NCBI GenBank assembly: GCA_016714365.1
Contig: JADJNH010000006.1
Coordinates: 62,001-126,000, forward strand
DNA length: 64,000 nucleotides
Direction of reading: 5' to 3'
Source of the DNA: Candidatus Vicinibacter affinis
GTDB taxonomy: Bacteria; Bacteroidota; Bacteroidia; Chitinophagales; Saprospiraceae
The notes under the pieces are model-generated. The model was not told the origin of the DNA and did no database searches. It saw only the letters and a list, made by a program, of their open reading frames with translations. Below are positions 43,752-53,056 of the stretch, one piece after another. The translations under genes were made by a program, and so were the position numbers. Position 1 is the stretch's first letter. The number at the start of each line of letters is the position of its first letter.

Positions 43752-43789
43752 AAAAAAACCGTTCAGCATCGCTGGACGGTTTTTTTTTT
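43752..43789. terminator. Bidirectional terminator
   Basis: ACCGTTCAGC and GCTGGACGGT (one G-T pair) with a three-base loop are flanked by seven A on the left and nine or more T on the right. It can end both the barrel gene and the convergent CoA-binding gene. Confidence 0.88.
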
Positions 43790-43849
43790 GATTAATTTCT
43801 GAAAGACACTTACTTGGCAACCTCAGATATTAAACCATGAAGCACTCAG

Positions 43850-44212
43850 TTAATATTGCCCGGTTCTCAGCATAACTAAGGTGCATGCCTCTATTGTCTC
43901 AATATCATGCTCCTTCGCAAGTTTAATGAGTACTGGATTCTCTGTTCCTGGATTAAAAATAATTCTGCGCGGATGTAAGTCAAGAATATAAGAATAATAA
44001 GCTTCTTGTCTTGAAGGATTCAAATACAAAGTAAGGGTATCAACGCCTTCCTCTACAGGAGGAATGGTCAGAATTTCCAAATCTCCAATTTTTCCACTCT
44101 TATTGCCTACAGGTATTACCGTATGATGATATTCCTGCAGCATTTTGCAGGCGATGTTGGAGTACCTGCTCGCATTGATGCTCGCACCCAGAACCACTGT
44201 GCGTTTATCCAT
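43850..44212 (-). CDS. CoA-binding domain protein
   Basis: This 120-residue Rossmann-like protein is of the CoA_binding_2/YccU type: TVVLGASINASRYSNIACKML at the N-terminus, then VDTLTLYLNPSRQ and RRIIFNPGTENPVL. It is cytoplasmic and presumably binds CoA or a related nucleotide; no enzyme activity is known for this small form. Length is normal. It seems monocistronic, with the glycosyltransferase gene upstream separated by about 106 bases. Confidence 0.88.
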   Translation of the reverse strand: MDKRTVVLGASINASRYSNIACKMLQEYHHTVIPVGNKSGKIGDLEILTIPPVEEGVDTLTLYLNPSRQEAYYSYILDLHPRRIIFNPGTENPVLIKLAKEHDIETIEACTLVMLRTGQY

Positions 44213-44318
44213 AAAGTCTTTACGTTAGAACAGTCTATTCTAATTAAAGTTGAATATCGATCTTCGGTGGAGATTAACTAGCGTACTCAAAAAGTAGACA
44301 TTTCAAAATTCCACTAAC

Positions 44319-45320
44319 TTAGTTTTTGATATTCTCGGCACGCGAAATTACCTGTTGAATCAAAAAATCAGTGTGGTGCGGAAAATCAATTTGCACGCCT
44401 TTTTTATCTTCTAGCCAGCACCTGATTTTACTTTCCAATCTATCGTCTATTTTATAAGCCACAACAGCTCCCAATTTTTCTGCCGCTGCTGCATTACAGG
44501 CTTGTTCAAATTGATTTTTGATGGGAAAAAGAAACATTGGCTTACCCAAATAAAATGCCTCAGCAGGAGTTTCAAATCCGGCATGAGCAATTAAACCGTT
44601 TGAATGGAGCAGACTCTGATTAAACATTTTAGAATTTGCTGGTTTGAATTCAATGTTGTGTTTACGCCATGCGACTTCTACATCACAATGAAAGACTTCG
44701 AACTTGTACTGTGGAAATTTGCTAAAAATTTTATACAAATTATCCAGACTAAAAGAAGAGAGATACACAGTAATGTGACCCTCGTTTTGAGCAGTTACAT
44801 TTCTCAATTCATCCTTGATTACCGGAGTAAATATAAAATCATCATATGGTTCGAAATGCAAACCGATATTGTTCTTGGTTCTGGCATAATTTTTCATGAT
44901 AGACCAAGCCAAATAATCCTTTCTACCTGGTGGCATGGGTACTTTTGAGGATAAAAAAGAAGCGTGATGGCTAAATGAAATACAGGGAACTTTCTTCTGT
45001 TTACAAGCCCGAACAGTAACCGGTTCGAAATCATTGATCACGAAATCATATTGATGAACCGGAATTTCATTCACCTCCTTAAAAAATTGTTTTACACTCA
45101 GGCTTTTAAAAGTCTTGAGATAATCAATCCCTCCTTTATTGTCGTATTTGAAAGAAACACCATGGCAATGATATTTCATTTTAACCGGAAAATCCAAACA
45201 ATAATTTCTACCGCTTATTAAATAATCAACCTGACCATATTTTTCCAGATAAGGCAATATACTCTTTGCCCTACTTAAATGACCGTTACCGGTACCCTGA
45301 ATTGAATATAATATCTTCAT
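44319..45320 (-). CDS. Glycosyltransferase, MurG-like fold
   Basis: This 333-residue GT-B enzyme opens MKILYSIQGTGNGHLSRAKSI, the glycine-rich acceptor loop, and has a donor-binding block LIAHAGFETPAEAFYLGKPMFLFP and a KNQFEQACNA end motif. It belongs to the glycosyltransferase group resembling MurG and diacylglycerol glucosyltransferases. Its start lies 35 bases inside the upstream phosphoesterase gene, so the two are co-translated. A role in a glycolipid or lipid A-linked sugar step is inferred. Confidence 0.85.
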   Translation of the reverse strand: MKILYSIQGTGNGHLSRAKSILPYLEKYGQVDYLISGRNYCLDFPVKMKYHCHGVSFKYDNKGGIDYLKTFKSLSVKQFFKEVNEIPVHQYDFVINDFEPVTVRACKQKKVPCISFSHHASFLSSKVPMPPGRKDYLAWSIMKNYARTKNNIGLHFEPYDDFIFTPVIKDELRNVTAQNEGHITVYLSSFSLDNLYKIFSKFPQYKFEVFHCDVEVAWRKHNIEFKPANSKMFNQSLLHSNGLIAHAGFETPAEAFYLGKPMFLFPIKNQFEQACNAAAAEKLGAVVAYKIDDRLESKIRCWLEDKKGVQIDFPHHTDFLIQQVISRAENIKN

Positions 45321-46152
45321 ATAATTCCTTCATTTTAGGGATTCGAATATTCTCCTTGAAGTCCTTTTCAAGCAATGAGTCCTTTTGTCCTTTTATAACA
45401 GGAACATATTCATGCTTGTGCAATGACCATTTACCGTGATGGTATTCCAGACTGGTCATATGTTCAATCCAATCTCCACTGTTCATATAAGTGATGGTTT
45501 TACCATCACGATCTATTTGGCGAATTACAGGGTTGTGAATATGGCCACAGATGACAACATCATAATCTTTTGCCAGGCCATGACTAATGGCCGTTTCCTC
45601 AAAGTCGTCAATAAACTGAACGGCTTTTTTTATGCTGTTCTTGATCTTTTTAGACAGGCTGTATTTTTCTTTTCCCATCAATTCCAGAAAATAATTAACA
45701 GCCTTGTTCATTAGAATTAAAAGATCATAAGCTTTTCCACCTAGCTTGGCTAACAATTTGGTATGCTTTATGGATAAATCAAAAACATCCCCATGAAAAA
45801 TCCAAACCTTCTGCTTATTAATAGATAGCAGCAATTTGTTCCGAATACAAAAAGGACCTAAATCAAAATCAGCATATCTTCTTAACGCCTCATCATGGTT
45901 GCCCAGTAGGTAATACACCTTGGTCCCTTTGGTAGCCATCTTCAATAACTTATGAATAACTTTAAGGTGGTGCTCAGGAAAATACCTTTTATTAAATGAC
46001 CAAATATCGATAATATCTCCGTTCAAAATCAATGTATCCGGTTGAATCTCATCAAGATAATCACAAAGTTGTTTGGCCTGACAACCATAGGTGCCTAAAT
46101 GAATATCTGAAATTACAACTGCTTCCAGATGTCTTTTAATTTTTTCGCTCAT
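45286..46152 (-). CDS. LpxH-like metallophosphoesterase
   Basis: This 288-residue calcineurin-like enzyme has all the metal motifs: VISDIHLGTYG, LNGDIIDIW, LLGNHDEALRR, FHGDVFD and CGHIHNP. It resembles UDP-2,3-diacylglucosamine hydrolases (lipid A pathway), although the family also contains other phosphatases. It overlaps the downstream MurG-like glycosyltransferase gene by 35 bases, and a GT2 glycosyltransferase lies upstream on the same strand. Envelope lipid/sugar work is likely. Confidence 0.87.
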   Translation of the reverse strand: MSEKIKRHLEAVVISDIHLGTYGCQAKQLCDYLDEIQPDTLILNGDIIDIWSFNKRYFPEHHLKVIHKLLKMATKGTKVYYLLGNHDEALRRYADFDLGPFCIRNKLLLSINKQKVWIFHGDVFDLSIKHTKLLAKLGGKAYDLLILMNKAVNYFLELMGKEKYSLSKKIKNSIKKAVQFIDDFEETAISHGLAKDYDVVICGHIHNPVIRQIDRDGKTITYMNSGDWIEHMTSLEYHHGKWSLHKHEYVPVIKGQKDSLLEKDFKENIRIPKMKELYEDIIFNSGYR

Positions 46153-46232
46153 GTGAGATCACGCTGATCCATGCACGAAATTAGGAGGGCAATGTAAATT
46201 GAATATTTTCTAAATATTGTCTTTGTGTTAAA

Positions 46233-47015
46233 TTAAGACAATTTTTGTTTTTTGGTTAGTTGAAGCAATTCCAATCTCTTGTATTTAAGATACACTCCAT
46301 ATGCTGATCTCTTACAAATCAGAAATCCATATTTCCCATCAAGTACTCCGGCTTTAAAAATATACATCTTGAAAAATTTCCATACAGGTGAAAAAAACTT
46401 TTTTGCAAATGAACTTTTTATTCCTTTAGCAAAATAATCTTCTGCAAACAAATTTGCAAAATTTTCCAATTGAAATACATGATCAGATACGGTTCTGTAA
46501 CTGTAATGATCTATATGGCCGTTTAATTTTAATGGTTTTGCATTTGGGTCAATAAGATCCACTACCTCATGCAATTTATTTTGATTCCAATGAGCATGGG
46601 CTTTGTGCCACAATCTTATTTTTAAATCAGGATACCATCCACAATGCCTGATCCACTGACCACAATAATACGTTTTACGGTTTAGTATATAACAACTTGC
46701 AAGCCCCTTTTGCTTTTCTCCAAGAATCGCCGCCACCAATTCCTCGTCAAGTATTTCATCCGCATCTACCGAAAGTATGTGATCAAATCGGCACAGCTTG
46801 ACCGCGTCTTGCTTTTGAGATCCGTAATCTATAAATTTCTGTTGGTAAAATCTTACTCCTTTACTCCGGCAAATCTCAGGTGTCTTGTCCGTACTGAAGG
46901 AATCCAGGACAACAATTTCATCTGCCACTCTTAATAAAGCATTCAGACAGGATGAAATGATTTCTTCCTCATTAAAACAAATCACGACGGCAGAAAGAGG
47001 TGTTGAAGAAATCAT
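46233..47015 (-). CDS. GT2 glycosyltransferase (WaaE/KdtX-like)
   Basis: This 260-residue GT-A enzyme has LSAVVICFNEEEIISSCLNAL, the DEIVVLDSFSTDKT nucleotide loop and the metal-binding SVDADEIL (DxD). The continuing pattern (WIRHCGWYPDLKIRLW, KLHEVVDL) is that of the WaaE/KdtX lipopolysaccharide-core group. It probably adds a sugar to lipopolysaccharide or a related glycan at the inner membrane. It begins the minus-strand envelope cluster, 80 bases before the phosphoesterase. Confidence 0.9.
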   Translation of the reverse strand: MISSTPLSAVVICFNEEEIISSCLNALLRVADEIVVLDSFSTDKTPEICRSKGVRFYQQKFIDYGSQKQDAVKLCRFDHILSVDADEILDEELVAAILGEKQKGLASCYILNRKTYYCGQWIRHCGWYPDLKIRLWHKAHAHWNQNKLHEVVDLIDPNAKPLKLNGHIDHYSYRTVSDHVFQLENFANLFAEDYFAKGIKSSFAKKFFSPVWKFFKMYIFKAGVLDGKYGFLICKRSAYGVYLKYKRLELLQLTKKQKLS

Positions 47016-47323
47016 TGGGTCAATTTATTTTAATCTTTAAAAATATAATACTAATATAATTATTTTAACATAGGTAAATCAATGTATATCCCAAAGGGCT
47101 ATTTAATCAATCAATACAGATACAAAAAAAAATAAATTATTAAAAACACACATATCAAAAAAAAAAATCTAACATTTTTTGGTACAATTGAAACTTGAAT
47201 GCTTGATTTTGTAGTAGACAAAGCTATATCTTTACCCCGTATTGAACACCAATCCTCAGCTCTAAAATAATTTTACCCAATGTTTCCGTCTTGTTCTCTT
47301 TAGAAAAAGACAATCGTTTTGTT
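47016..47323. other. A-rich divergent spacer before the HYR adhesin
   Basis: It contains long A-runs (47127-47136 and 47158-47166) and a promoter-like TTG, 21 bases, TATCTTTA near 47200-47233. No gene is seen. Confidence 0.4.
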
Positions 47324-50300
47324 ATGCAAAAATATTTCATACCTCCTTACCTTTTTGGGCTGAGCTTGCTATTGACTTTAATGTTCAATCAGCATGTGAT
47401 ATCCCAACCACTTTCACCAAAAATACTTTCTGCACCGGATGTCAGCATCCGTTTACTTGATTGCACCTCTCCTCCGGTTATTCAGTGTCCGACAGATCTT
47501 ACACTCTGCCCAGGTGCAACAGAGGATCCTGCAGCGACCGGTTGCGCCAAAGCCTTTCCACCAAGTAATCAATGTAATCCACCATTGGTTGCCTTTGTCG
47601 ATAGAGTTATTTCTTCAGGACCTTGTCAGGGAGAAAAAACCATACAAAGAATTTGGACTGCAACAGATGTTGACAATCCTTCACTTCGAAGTTTTTGTAT
47701 TCAATATTTAAGATTTGAAGATAAGTCCCCACCTGCCTTTATACATTGTCCAAAGGACACTTCAGTTCTTTCAAATGATAAATGTGTCGCTCTTTTCCAA
47801 TGGAATCCACCGGCTGTTTTTGACAATTGTGGTTCCGTTTGTCTTACCAGTTCACACCCTGTTGGCTCCCTTTTCAAAGAAGGACCAACTGTAATCACCT
47901 ACACTGCCAATGACGCCTGTGGAAACATCAGTACCTGTAGCTTTACAATTACGGTAATACCTCAGTGTTGCCTTCAAAATCCAATATTAACTTGTCCGGG
48001 AAATTTTACTGCTTGTCCTGATTCTCCAATTGATCCAGGTACAACTGGAAGAGCCATCGCCGAACCTGGAAGCCAGCATTGTGCCAGACCATTGTTGAGT
48101 TTTAGTGACGATACATTAAGTAGTGCCCTATGCTCATTAATCATAGCCAGAACCTGGACTGCATGGGATCCCAACAAGCCTGAGCTTCGCTCAAGCTGTG
48201 TTCAAAATATTGAACTTAAGGATGTATCACCACCTAACATTGTATGTCCTCAAAGCATTACTGTAAATTCTGAACCGGATTGTTTTGCTACCGTAAGTTG
48301 GAATAACCCTCAGACTTCAGATAACTGTACCATGGTTAGCTTAGTCAGCTCTCATGGTAATCGTGCCCGCTTCCCAATAGGAACAACTACGGTTTATTAT
48401 ACTGCAACAGACGGATGTGGAAATGTCTCCGGGTGTCAGTTTAACGTAACGGTTGAAGCTAATTGCTGCAACAAACCTCCCGTGATCACCTGTCCTGCTG
48501 ATTTTTACAATTGTCCGCAAGGAATAGATCCTCTGGTAACAGGGAAGGCAACCGCTGCCCCAGGACAGGTAGGATGCCCACAACCGGTGGTAAGTTATAA
48601 GGATGATACCTTATACCATCAATCATGTTCATTAAGGGTCATCAGAACCTGGATCGCAACAGATCCCGTCCAGTCCAACCTGACTGCTTCTTGCGAACAA
48701 ATCATCAATCTTAAAGATGATCAAGCTCCAAGTATAACCTGCCCGGCCAATATTACTGTTCAATCCGGACCCGATTGTACTGGATCTGCCTTCTGGAGTG
48801 ACCCATCCACATCTGACAATTGTTCATCAGTAAGATTATCAGGGTCTCATGGAAATGGAACCAGCGGATTCCCAATTGGGGTAACCAACATTTATTATAC
48901 CGCATTTGATGCCTGTGGCAATTCTGCAAACTGCAGCTTTACTGTTACTGTTGAGGCGAATTGCTGCAACAAACCTCCGGTGATCACCTGTCCTGCTGAT
49001 TTTTACAATTGTCCTCAAGGAATAGATCCTCAGGTAACAGGGAAGGCCACCGCTGTCCCAGGACAGGCAGGGTGCCCACAACCAGTAATAAGCTACAAAG
49101 ATGATACCTTATACCATCAATCATGCTCACTAAGGGTTATCAGAACCTGGATCGCAACAGATCCCGTCCAGTCCAACCTGACTGCTTCTTGCGAACAAAT
49201 CATCAATCTTAAAGATGATCAGGCTCCAAGCATTACCTGCCCGGCCAATATTACTGTTCAATCCGGACCCGATTGTACTGGATCTGCCTTCTGGAGTGAC
49301 CCATCCACATCTGACAATTGTTCATCAGTAAGATTATCAGGGTCTCATGGAAATGGAACCAGCGGATTCCCAATTGGGGTAACCAACATTTATTATACCG
49401 CATTTGACGCCTGTGGCAATTCTGCAAACTGCAGCTTTACTGTTACTGTTGAGGCGAATTGCTGCAACAAACCTCCCGTGATCACCTGTCCTGCTGATTT
49501 TTACAATTGTCCACAAGGAATAGATCCACAGGTGACAGGTCAGGCTACTGCTGTCCCAGGACTAGCAGGATGCCCGCAACCAGTAATTAGCTACAAAGAT
49601 GATACCTTATACCATCAATCATGCTCACTAAGGGTCATCAGAACCTGGATCGCAACAGATCCCGTCCAACACAACTTGACTGCTTCATGTGAACAAATCA
49701 TCAATCTTAAAGATGATCAGGCTCCAAGCATTACTTGCCCTGCCAATATTACTGTTCAATCCGGACCTGATTGTACAGGAACAGCCACCTGGAATGACCC
49801 TTCCACTTCTGACAATTGCTCAGCTGTAACACTTTCAGGCTCTCATGGCAATGGAAGCAGTGGCTTTCCTATTGGTGTAACCAATATCTTTTACACTGCA
49901 TTTGACGCCTGTGGCAATTTTTCGAATTGCAGTTTTACGGTAACGGTTGAAGCGAATTGCTGCAACAAACCTCCGGTGATCAACTGTCCTGCTGATTTTT
50001 ACAATTGTCCACAGGGAATAGATCCACAAGTAACAGGTCAAGCAACAGCAATTGCCGGAACTCCACAATGTCCTGATCCGATCCTTAGTTTTAAAGATGA
50101 CACTGTATTTAATCAATCTTGTTCTCTAAGGGTCATCAGAACCTGGACTGCAATTGATCCAATACAAAGCAATTTGATAACAAGGTGCGAACAAATCATC
50201 AATCTTAAAGATGATCAGGCTCCAAGCATAAATTGCCCTGCCAATATTACTGTTCAATCCGGACCCGATTGCACAGGAACTGCCACTTGGAATGACCCTT

Positions 50301-52900
50301 CCACTTCTGATAATTGCTCTACTGTAACACTTTCAGGGTCACATGGCAATGGCAGCACTGGATTCCCAATTGGGACTACAACTATTTACTATACTGCATT
50401 TGATGCTTGTAACAATTCAAGCAATTGCAGTTTCACCGTTACAGTTGAACTTAACTGTTGCAATAAACCACCGGTACTTACCTGCCCAGCAGACTTTGAA
50501 AGTTGTCCAGGAAGCATCGAACCTTCCCGCACCGGACAGGCTTTTGCTCAAAAAGCACACCCTACCTGTGGGGATCCGATTATCAGCTTTAAAGATCAAA
50601 TAGTATTTCAACAAGCATGTTCTTTAAGAATCATCAGAACCTGGTATGCAACCGATCCAGATAAATCTGAGTTAAAGGATTCATGCCAACAAAACATCGA
50701 TTTGAAAGATGATCATTTACCGGCAATTTCGAATTGCCCAACTGATATTACGGTAGATCCAAACTACAATTGCGAAGCTTTCCCAACTTGGGTAATACCT
50801 ACAGCATCTGATAATTGTGCATTGGTCAACTTCAATGGATCTCACCGTCCGGGAGAAATTATGCCTTCAGGTAAGACTACCGTCATATATACCGCAACAG
50901 ACGCTTGTGGTCTTCTCTCAACCTGTTCCTTTGTGGTTACGGTTACCGAAAATTGTTGCAACAGACCACCCGTTATGATCTGTCCGGACAATTATGTAGC
51001 CTGCCCTGGAACGGCCACAGATACAAGTGTTACTGGGGTGCCTACCGTAACAGCAGGCAAATCGAGTTGCCTGAACCCGGTTGTTTCATATCATGACAAT
51101 GTCATTTCAAGAGGTCCTTGCAATGGTGCGATTTTAATAGAACGTACCTGGAGGGCAGTTGATCCTAATTTGTCTAATTTGTTTGCAGAATGTACTCAAC
51201 GTATTGAACTAAAGGATGATGTGCCACCAAGATTTACTTCTACCCCTTCAAACATAACAGTTGATGCTCAGGGAGATTGTGAAGTGCCTGTAAACTGGCT
51301 TGCCCCGGTTGCCACTGATAATTGTGGACTGGCTTCACTGACGAGTAATATCCCTTCAGGAAGTAATTTTAATGAAGGAACGACTTCGGTCACCTATACA
51401 GCAACCGACCTATGTGGCAACACCAGTTCAACTACTTTCACCATCACGGTGAAGGGCGCTGTAATAGGCATTAATTGTCCAAACGATACACTCGTTTTCA
51501 GAACCAATCCATACTTGAATGGAGCATATGTTAATTGGCCATTGCCACACGTAAATTATTGCAATCCTTGCCAAGGAAATATTAATGGATTTATCTACAT
51601 GGGCGAATACAATGGAAGCAGATACTTCTGTTCAAAAGGACCAGAAAACTGGGAAACTGCCAAAATCATCTGCGATATAAACGGAGGAAAGCTGGCTGTT
51701 ATAAATGACCATGATGAAAACCAATTTATAGCAAGCAAATTAGCAGGACAGACAGCCTGGATTGGCGGATCAGATGCACGATCTGAAGGTAGATTTGATT
51801 GGATTGACAACAGCCCTTTCATTTATTCCAACTGGCTGCCGGGACAACCGAATAATTTTGGACCAAACGAAGATTTTATCGAATTGGCTCCAGACGGTAC
51901 CTGGAATGATCAAAACGGAGACGAATCAAGAGAGTTTGTACTTGAAATGCCTTGTTATGAACTAAAACAAATAAAAGGTCCTAAAAGAGGCGGACTTGTT
52001 AATTGTGGTACGAACACCATTAGCTATGTGGCCACTAAAGATGGACAATCTGATACCTGCAGTTTTGTCGTTCGGGTGAATTGTGATTCCCTCACCACGT
52101 ATTGCAATAACAAAGCTCAATTCAGTAATTTGATGTGGATCAAAAAAGTAAAATTCGCAGACATAGACAATACCTCCGGTGATGACCACGGTTATAGATT
52201 TTTCAACAACCCATGTGGAAATCTAAGAGCAGGTGAAACCTATTCACTTTGTGTTACGCCGGGATACCTGACCAACAGTTACAATGTGTATTGGAAAATT
52301 TGGATTGATTACAATGCAGATGGTGTATTCCATAATATTACAGAATTGGTTACCTATGGCTATGGCAACACAACCATGTGTGCCAACTTAAAAATGCCGG
52401 GTGGTTTTGTTCGAGCCAACGTACGCATGCGTGTAGCGATGTCTTACGGAGCCTATCCTGCCGATCCTTGTTCGCCAATATTGTATGGAGAAATTGAAGA
52501 CTACTGTTTCAACTTACTGCCCCCTACCAACTTTGGAGGTAGTACTCCAGAATCTCTTGAGATACAGTCAACCGAACTTAAATGTGCGGAGAATTGTGAA
52601 TCTCAGAGTCCCGTTGAATTAGACCTCAGATCGGTAGAAAGCGAGCTTTTTGGAAACCAGGGTGAGTTTTTTATCATTCCAAATCCGGCCAACAGTGAAG
52701 TGATTCTGAAGACCATTGCAGACAAGGCAAAATCCATGGTCATTTTTGATGCTCAAGGCAAGAATGTTTGGAAAAAAATCCAACCAAGCACGGAAGCTGA
52801 GACCATCAACACCAGCACCTGGGCTGAAGGACTTTATCACATAACCGTTGAATTTAAAAATGGACATAAAACCAGTAAAAGGTTTGTCGTGCAACATTAA
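47324..52900 (+). CDS. Giant HYR-repeat adhesin with C-type lectin and GEVED domains, T9SS type A tail
   Basis: This 1858-residue secreted protein starts at ATG 47324 (MQKYFIPPYLFGLSLL); the signal peptide ends near VISQ. About eight Cys-rich modules of about 166 residues follow, each with a HYR-like part (PSITCPANITV, SDNC, YTAFDACGN). Then comes a C-type lectin domain (about 1420-1545: KLAVINDHDENQF, WIGGSD, EDFIELAPDGTWND) and a GEVED domain (about 1590-1730: VYWKIWIDYNADGVF, GEIEDYC). A T9SS type A tail ends it (PNPANSEVILK...FVVQH). It is likely a surface adhesin binding glycans. Four modules are coded by near-identical DNA. Confidence 0.92.
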   Translation: MQKYFIPPYLFGLSLLLTLMFNQHVISQPLSPKILSAPDVSIRLLDCTSPPVIQCPTDLTLCPGATEDPAATGCAKAFPPSNQCNPPLVAFVDRVISSGPCQGEKTIQRIWTATDVDNPSLRSFCIQYLRFEDKSPPAFIHCPKDTSVLSNDKCVALFQWNPPAVFDNCGSVCLTSSHPVGSLFKEGPTVITYTANDACGNISTCSFTITVIPQCCLQNPILTCPGNFTACPDSPIDPGTTGRAIAEPGSQHCARPLLSFSDDTLSSALCSLIIARTWTAWDPNKPELRSSCVQNIELKDVSPPNIVCPQSITVNSEPDCFATVSWNNPQTSDNCTMVSLVSSHGNRARFPIGTTTVYYTATDGCGNVSGCQFNVTVEANCCNKPPVITCPADFYNCPQGIDPLVTGKATAAPGQVGCPQPVVSYKDDTLYHQSCSLRVIRTWIATDPVQSNLTASCEQIINLKDDQAPSITCPANITVQSGPDCTGSAFWSDPSTSDNCSSVRLSGSHGNGTSGFPIGVTNIYYTAFDACGNSANCSFTVTVEANCCNKPPVITCPADFYNCPQGIDPQVTGKATAVPGQAGCPQPVISYKDDTLYHQSCSLRVIRTWIATDPVQSNLTASCEQIINLKDDQAPSITCPANITVQSGPDCTGSAFWSDPSTSDNCSSVRLSGSHGNGTSGFPIGVTNIYYTAFDACGNSANCSFTVTVEANCCNKPPVITCPADFYNCPQGIDPQVTGQATAVPGLAGCPQPVISYKDDTLYHQSCSLRVIRTWIATDPVQHNLTASCEQIINLKDDQAPSITCPANITVQSGPDCTGTATWNDPSTSDNCSAVTLSGSHGNGSSGFPIGVTNIFYTAFDACGNFSNCSFTVTVEANCCNKPPVINCPADFYNCPQGIDPQVTGQATAIAGTPQCPDPILSFKDDTVFNQSCSLRVIRTWTAIDPIQSNLITRCEQIINLKDDQAPSINCPANITVQSGPDCTGTATWNDPSTSDNCSTVTLSGSHGNGSTGFPIGTTTIYYTAFDACNNSSNCSFTVTVELNCCNKPPVLTCPADFESCPGSIEPSRTGQAFAQKAHPTCGDPIISFKDQIVFQQACSLRIIRTWYATDPDKSELKDSCQQNIDLKDDHLPAISNCPTDITVDPNYNCEAFPTWVIPTASDNCALVNFNGSHRPGEIMPSGKTTVIYTATDACGLLSTCSFVVTVTENCCNRPPVMICPDNYVACPGTATDTSVTGVPTVTAGKSSCLNPVVSYHDNVISRGPCNGAILIERTWRAVDPNLSNLFAECTQRIELKDDVPPRFTSTPSNITVDAQGDCEVPVNWLAPVATDNCGLASLTSNIPSGSNFNEGTTSVTYTATDLCGNTSSTTFTITVKGAVIGINCPNDTLVFRTNPYLNGAYVNWPLPHVNYCNPCQGNINGFIYMGEYNGSRYFCSKGPENWETAKIICDINGGKLAVINDHDENQFIASKLAGQTAWIGGSDARSEGRFDWIDNSPFIYSNWLPGQPNNFGPNEDFIELAPDGTWNDQNGDESREFVLEMPCYELKQIKGPKRGGLVNCGTNTISYVATKDGQSDTCSFVVRVNCDSLTTYCNNKAQFSNLMWIKKVKFADIDNTSGDDHGYRFFNNPCGNLRAGETYSLCVTPGYLTNSYNVYWKIWIDYNADGVFHNITELVTYGYGNTTMCANLKMPGGFVRANVRMRVAMSYGAYPADPCSPILYGEIEDYCFNLLPPTNFGGSTPESLEIQSTELKCAENCESQSPVELDLRSVESELFGNQGEFFIIPNPANSEVILKTIADKAKSMVIFDAQGKNVWKKIQPSTEAETINTSTWAEGLYHITVEFKNGHKTSKRFVVQH
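48461..50452 (+). repeat. Four tandem 498-bp units inside the adhesin gene
   Basis: Units begin at 48461, 48959, 49457 and 49955, each exactly 498 bases (166 codons). Units 1 and 2 differ at only about 20 positions by eye, mostly in the first half; unit 3 shares the first half closely; unit 4 is more diverged. A fifth related unit starts at 50453. Confidence 0.92.
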
Positions 52901-52928
52901 AATATAAAATTAGGTATGAAAAGGAATT

Positions 52929-52966
52929 AGCCTCCCATCAATTGACCGGGGAGGCTTTTTCTTTTT
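52929..52966 (+). terminator. Terminator of the HYR adhesin gene
   Basis: AGCCTCCC pairs with GGGAGGCT around a loop of about a dozen bases, followed by TTTTTCTTTTT, 29 bases after the stop. Confidence 0.85.
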
Positions 52967-53056
52967 AGCCAAATCCCTCAATTATAAAATCTGGTGCTTA
53001 ACTTTAAGCCGCAGATTGCGGGTTTGGCTGCAAATTTTACTTTTTAATTTAATTGA

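Noticed and set aside
48461..50452. Tandem repeats as a mobile or CRISPR-like array
   Set aside because: The units are in-frame protein modules of 166 codons inside one gene.
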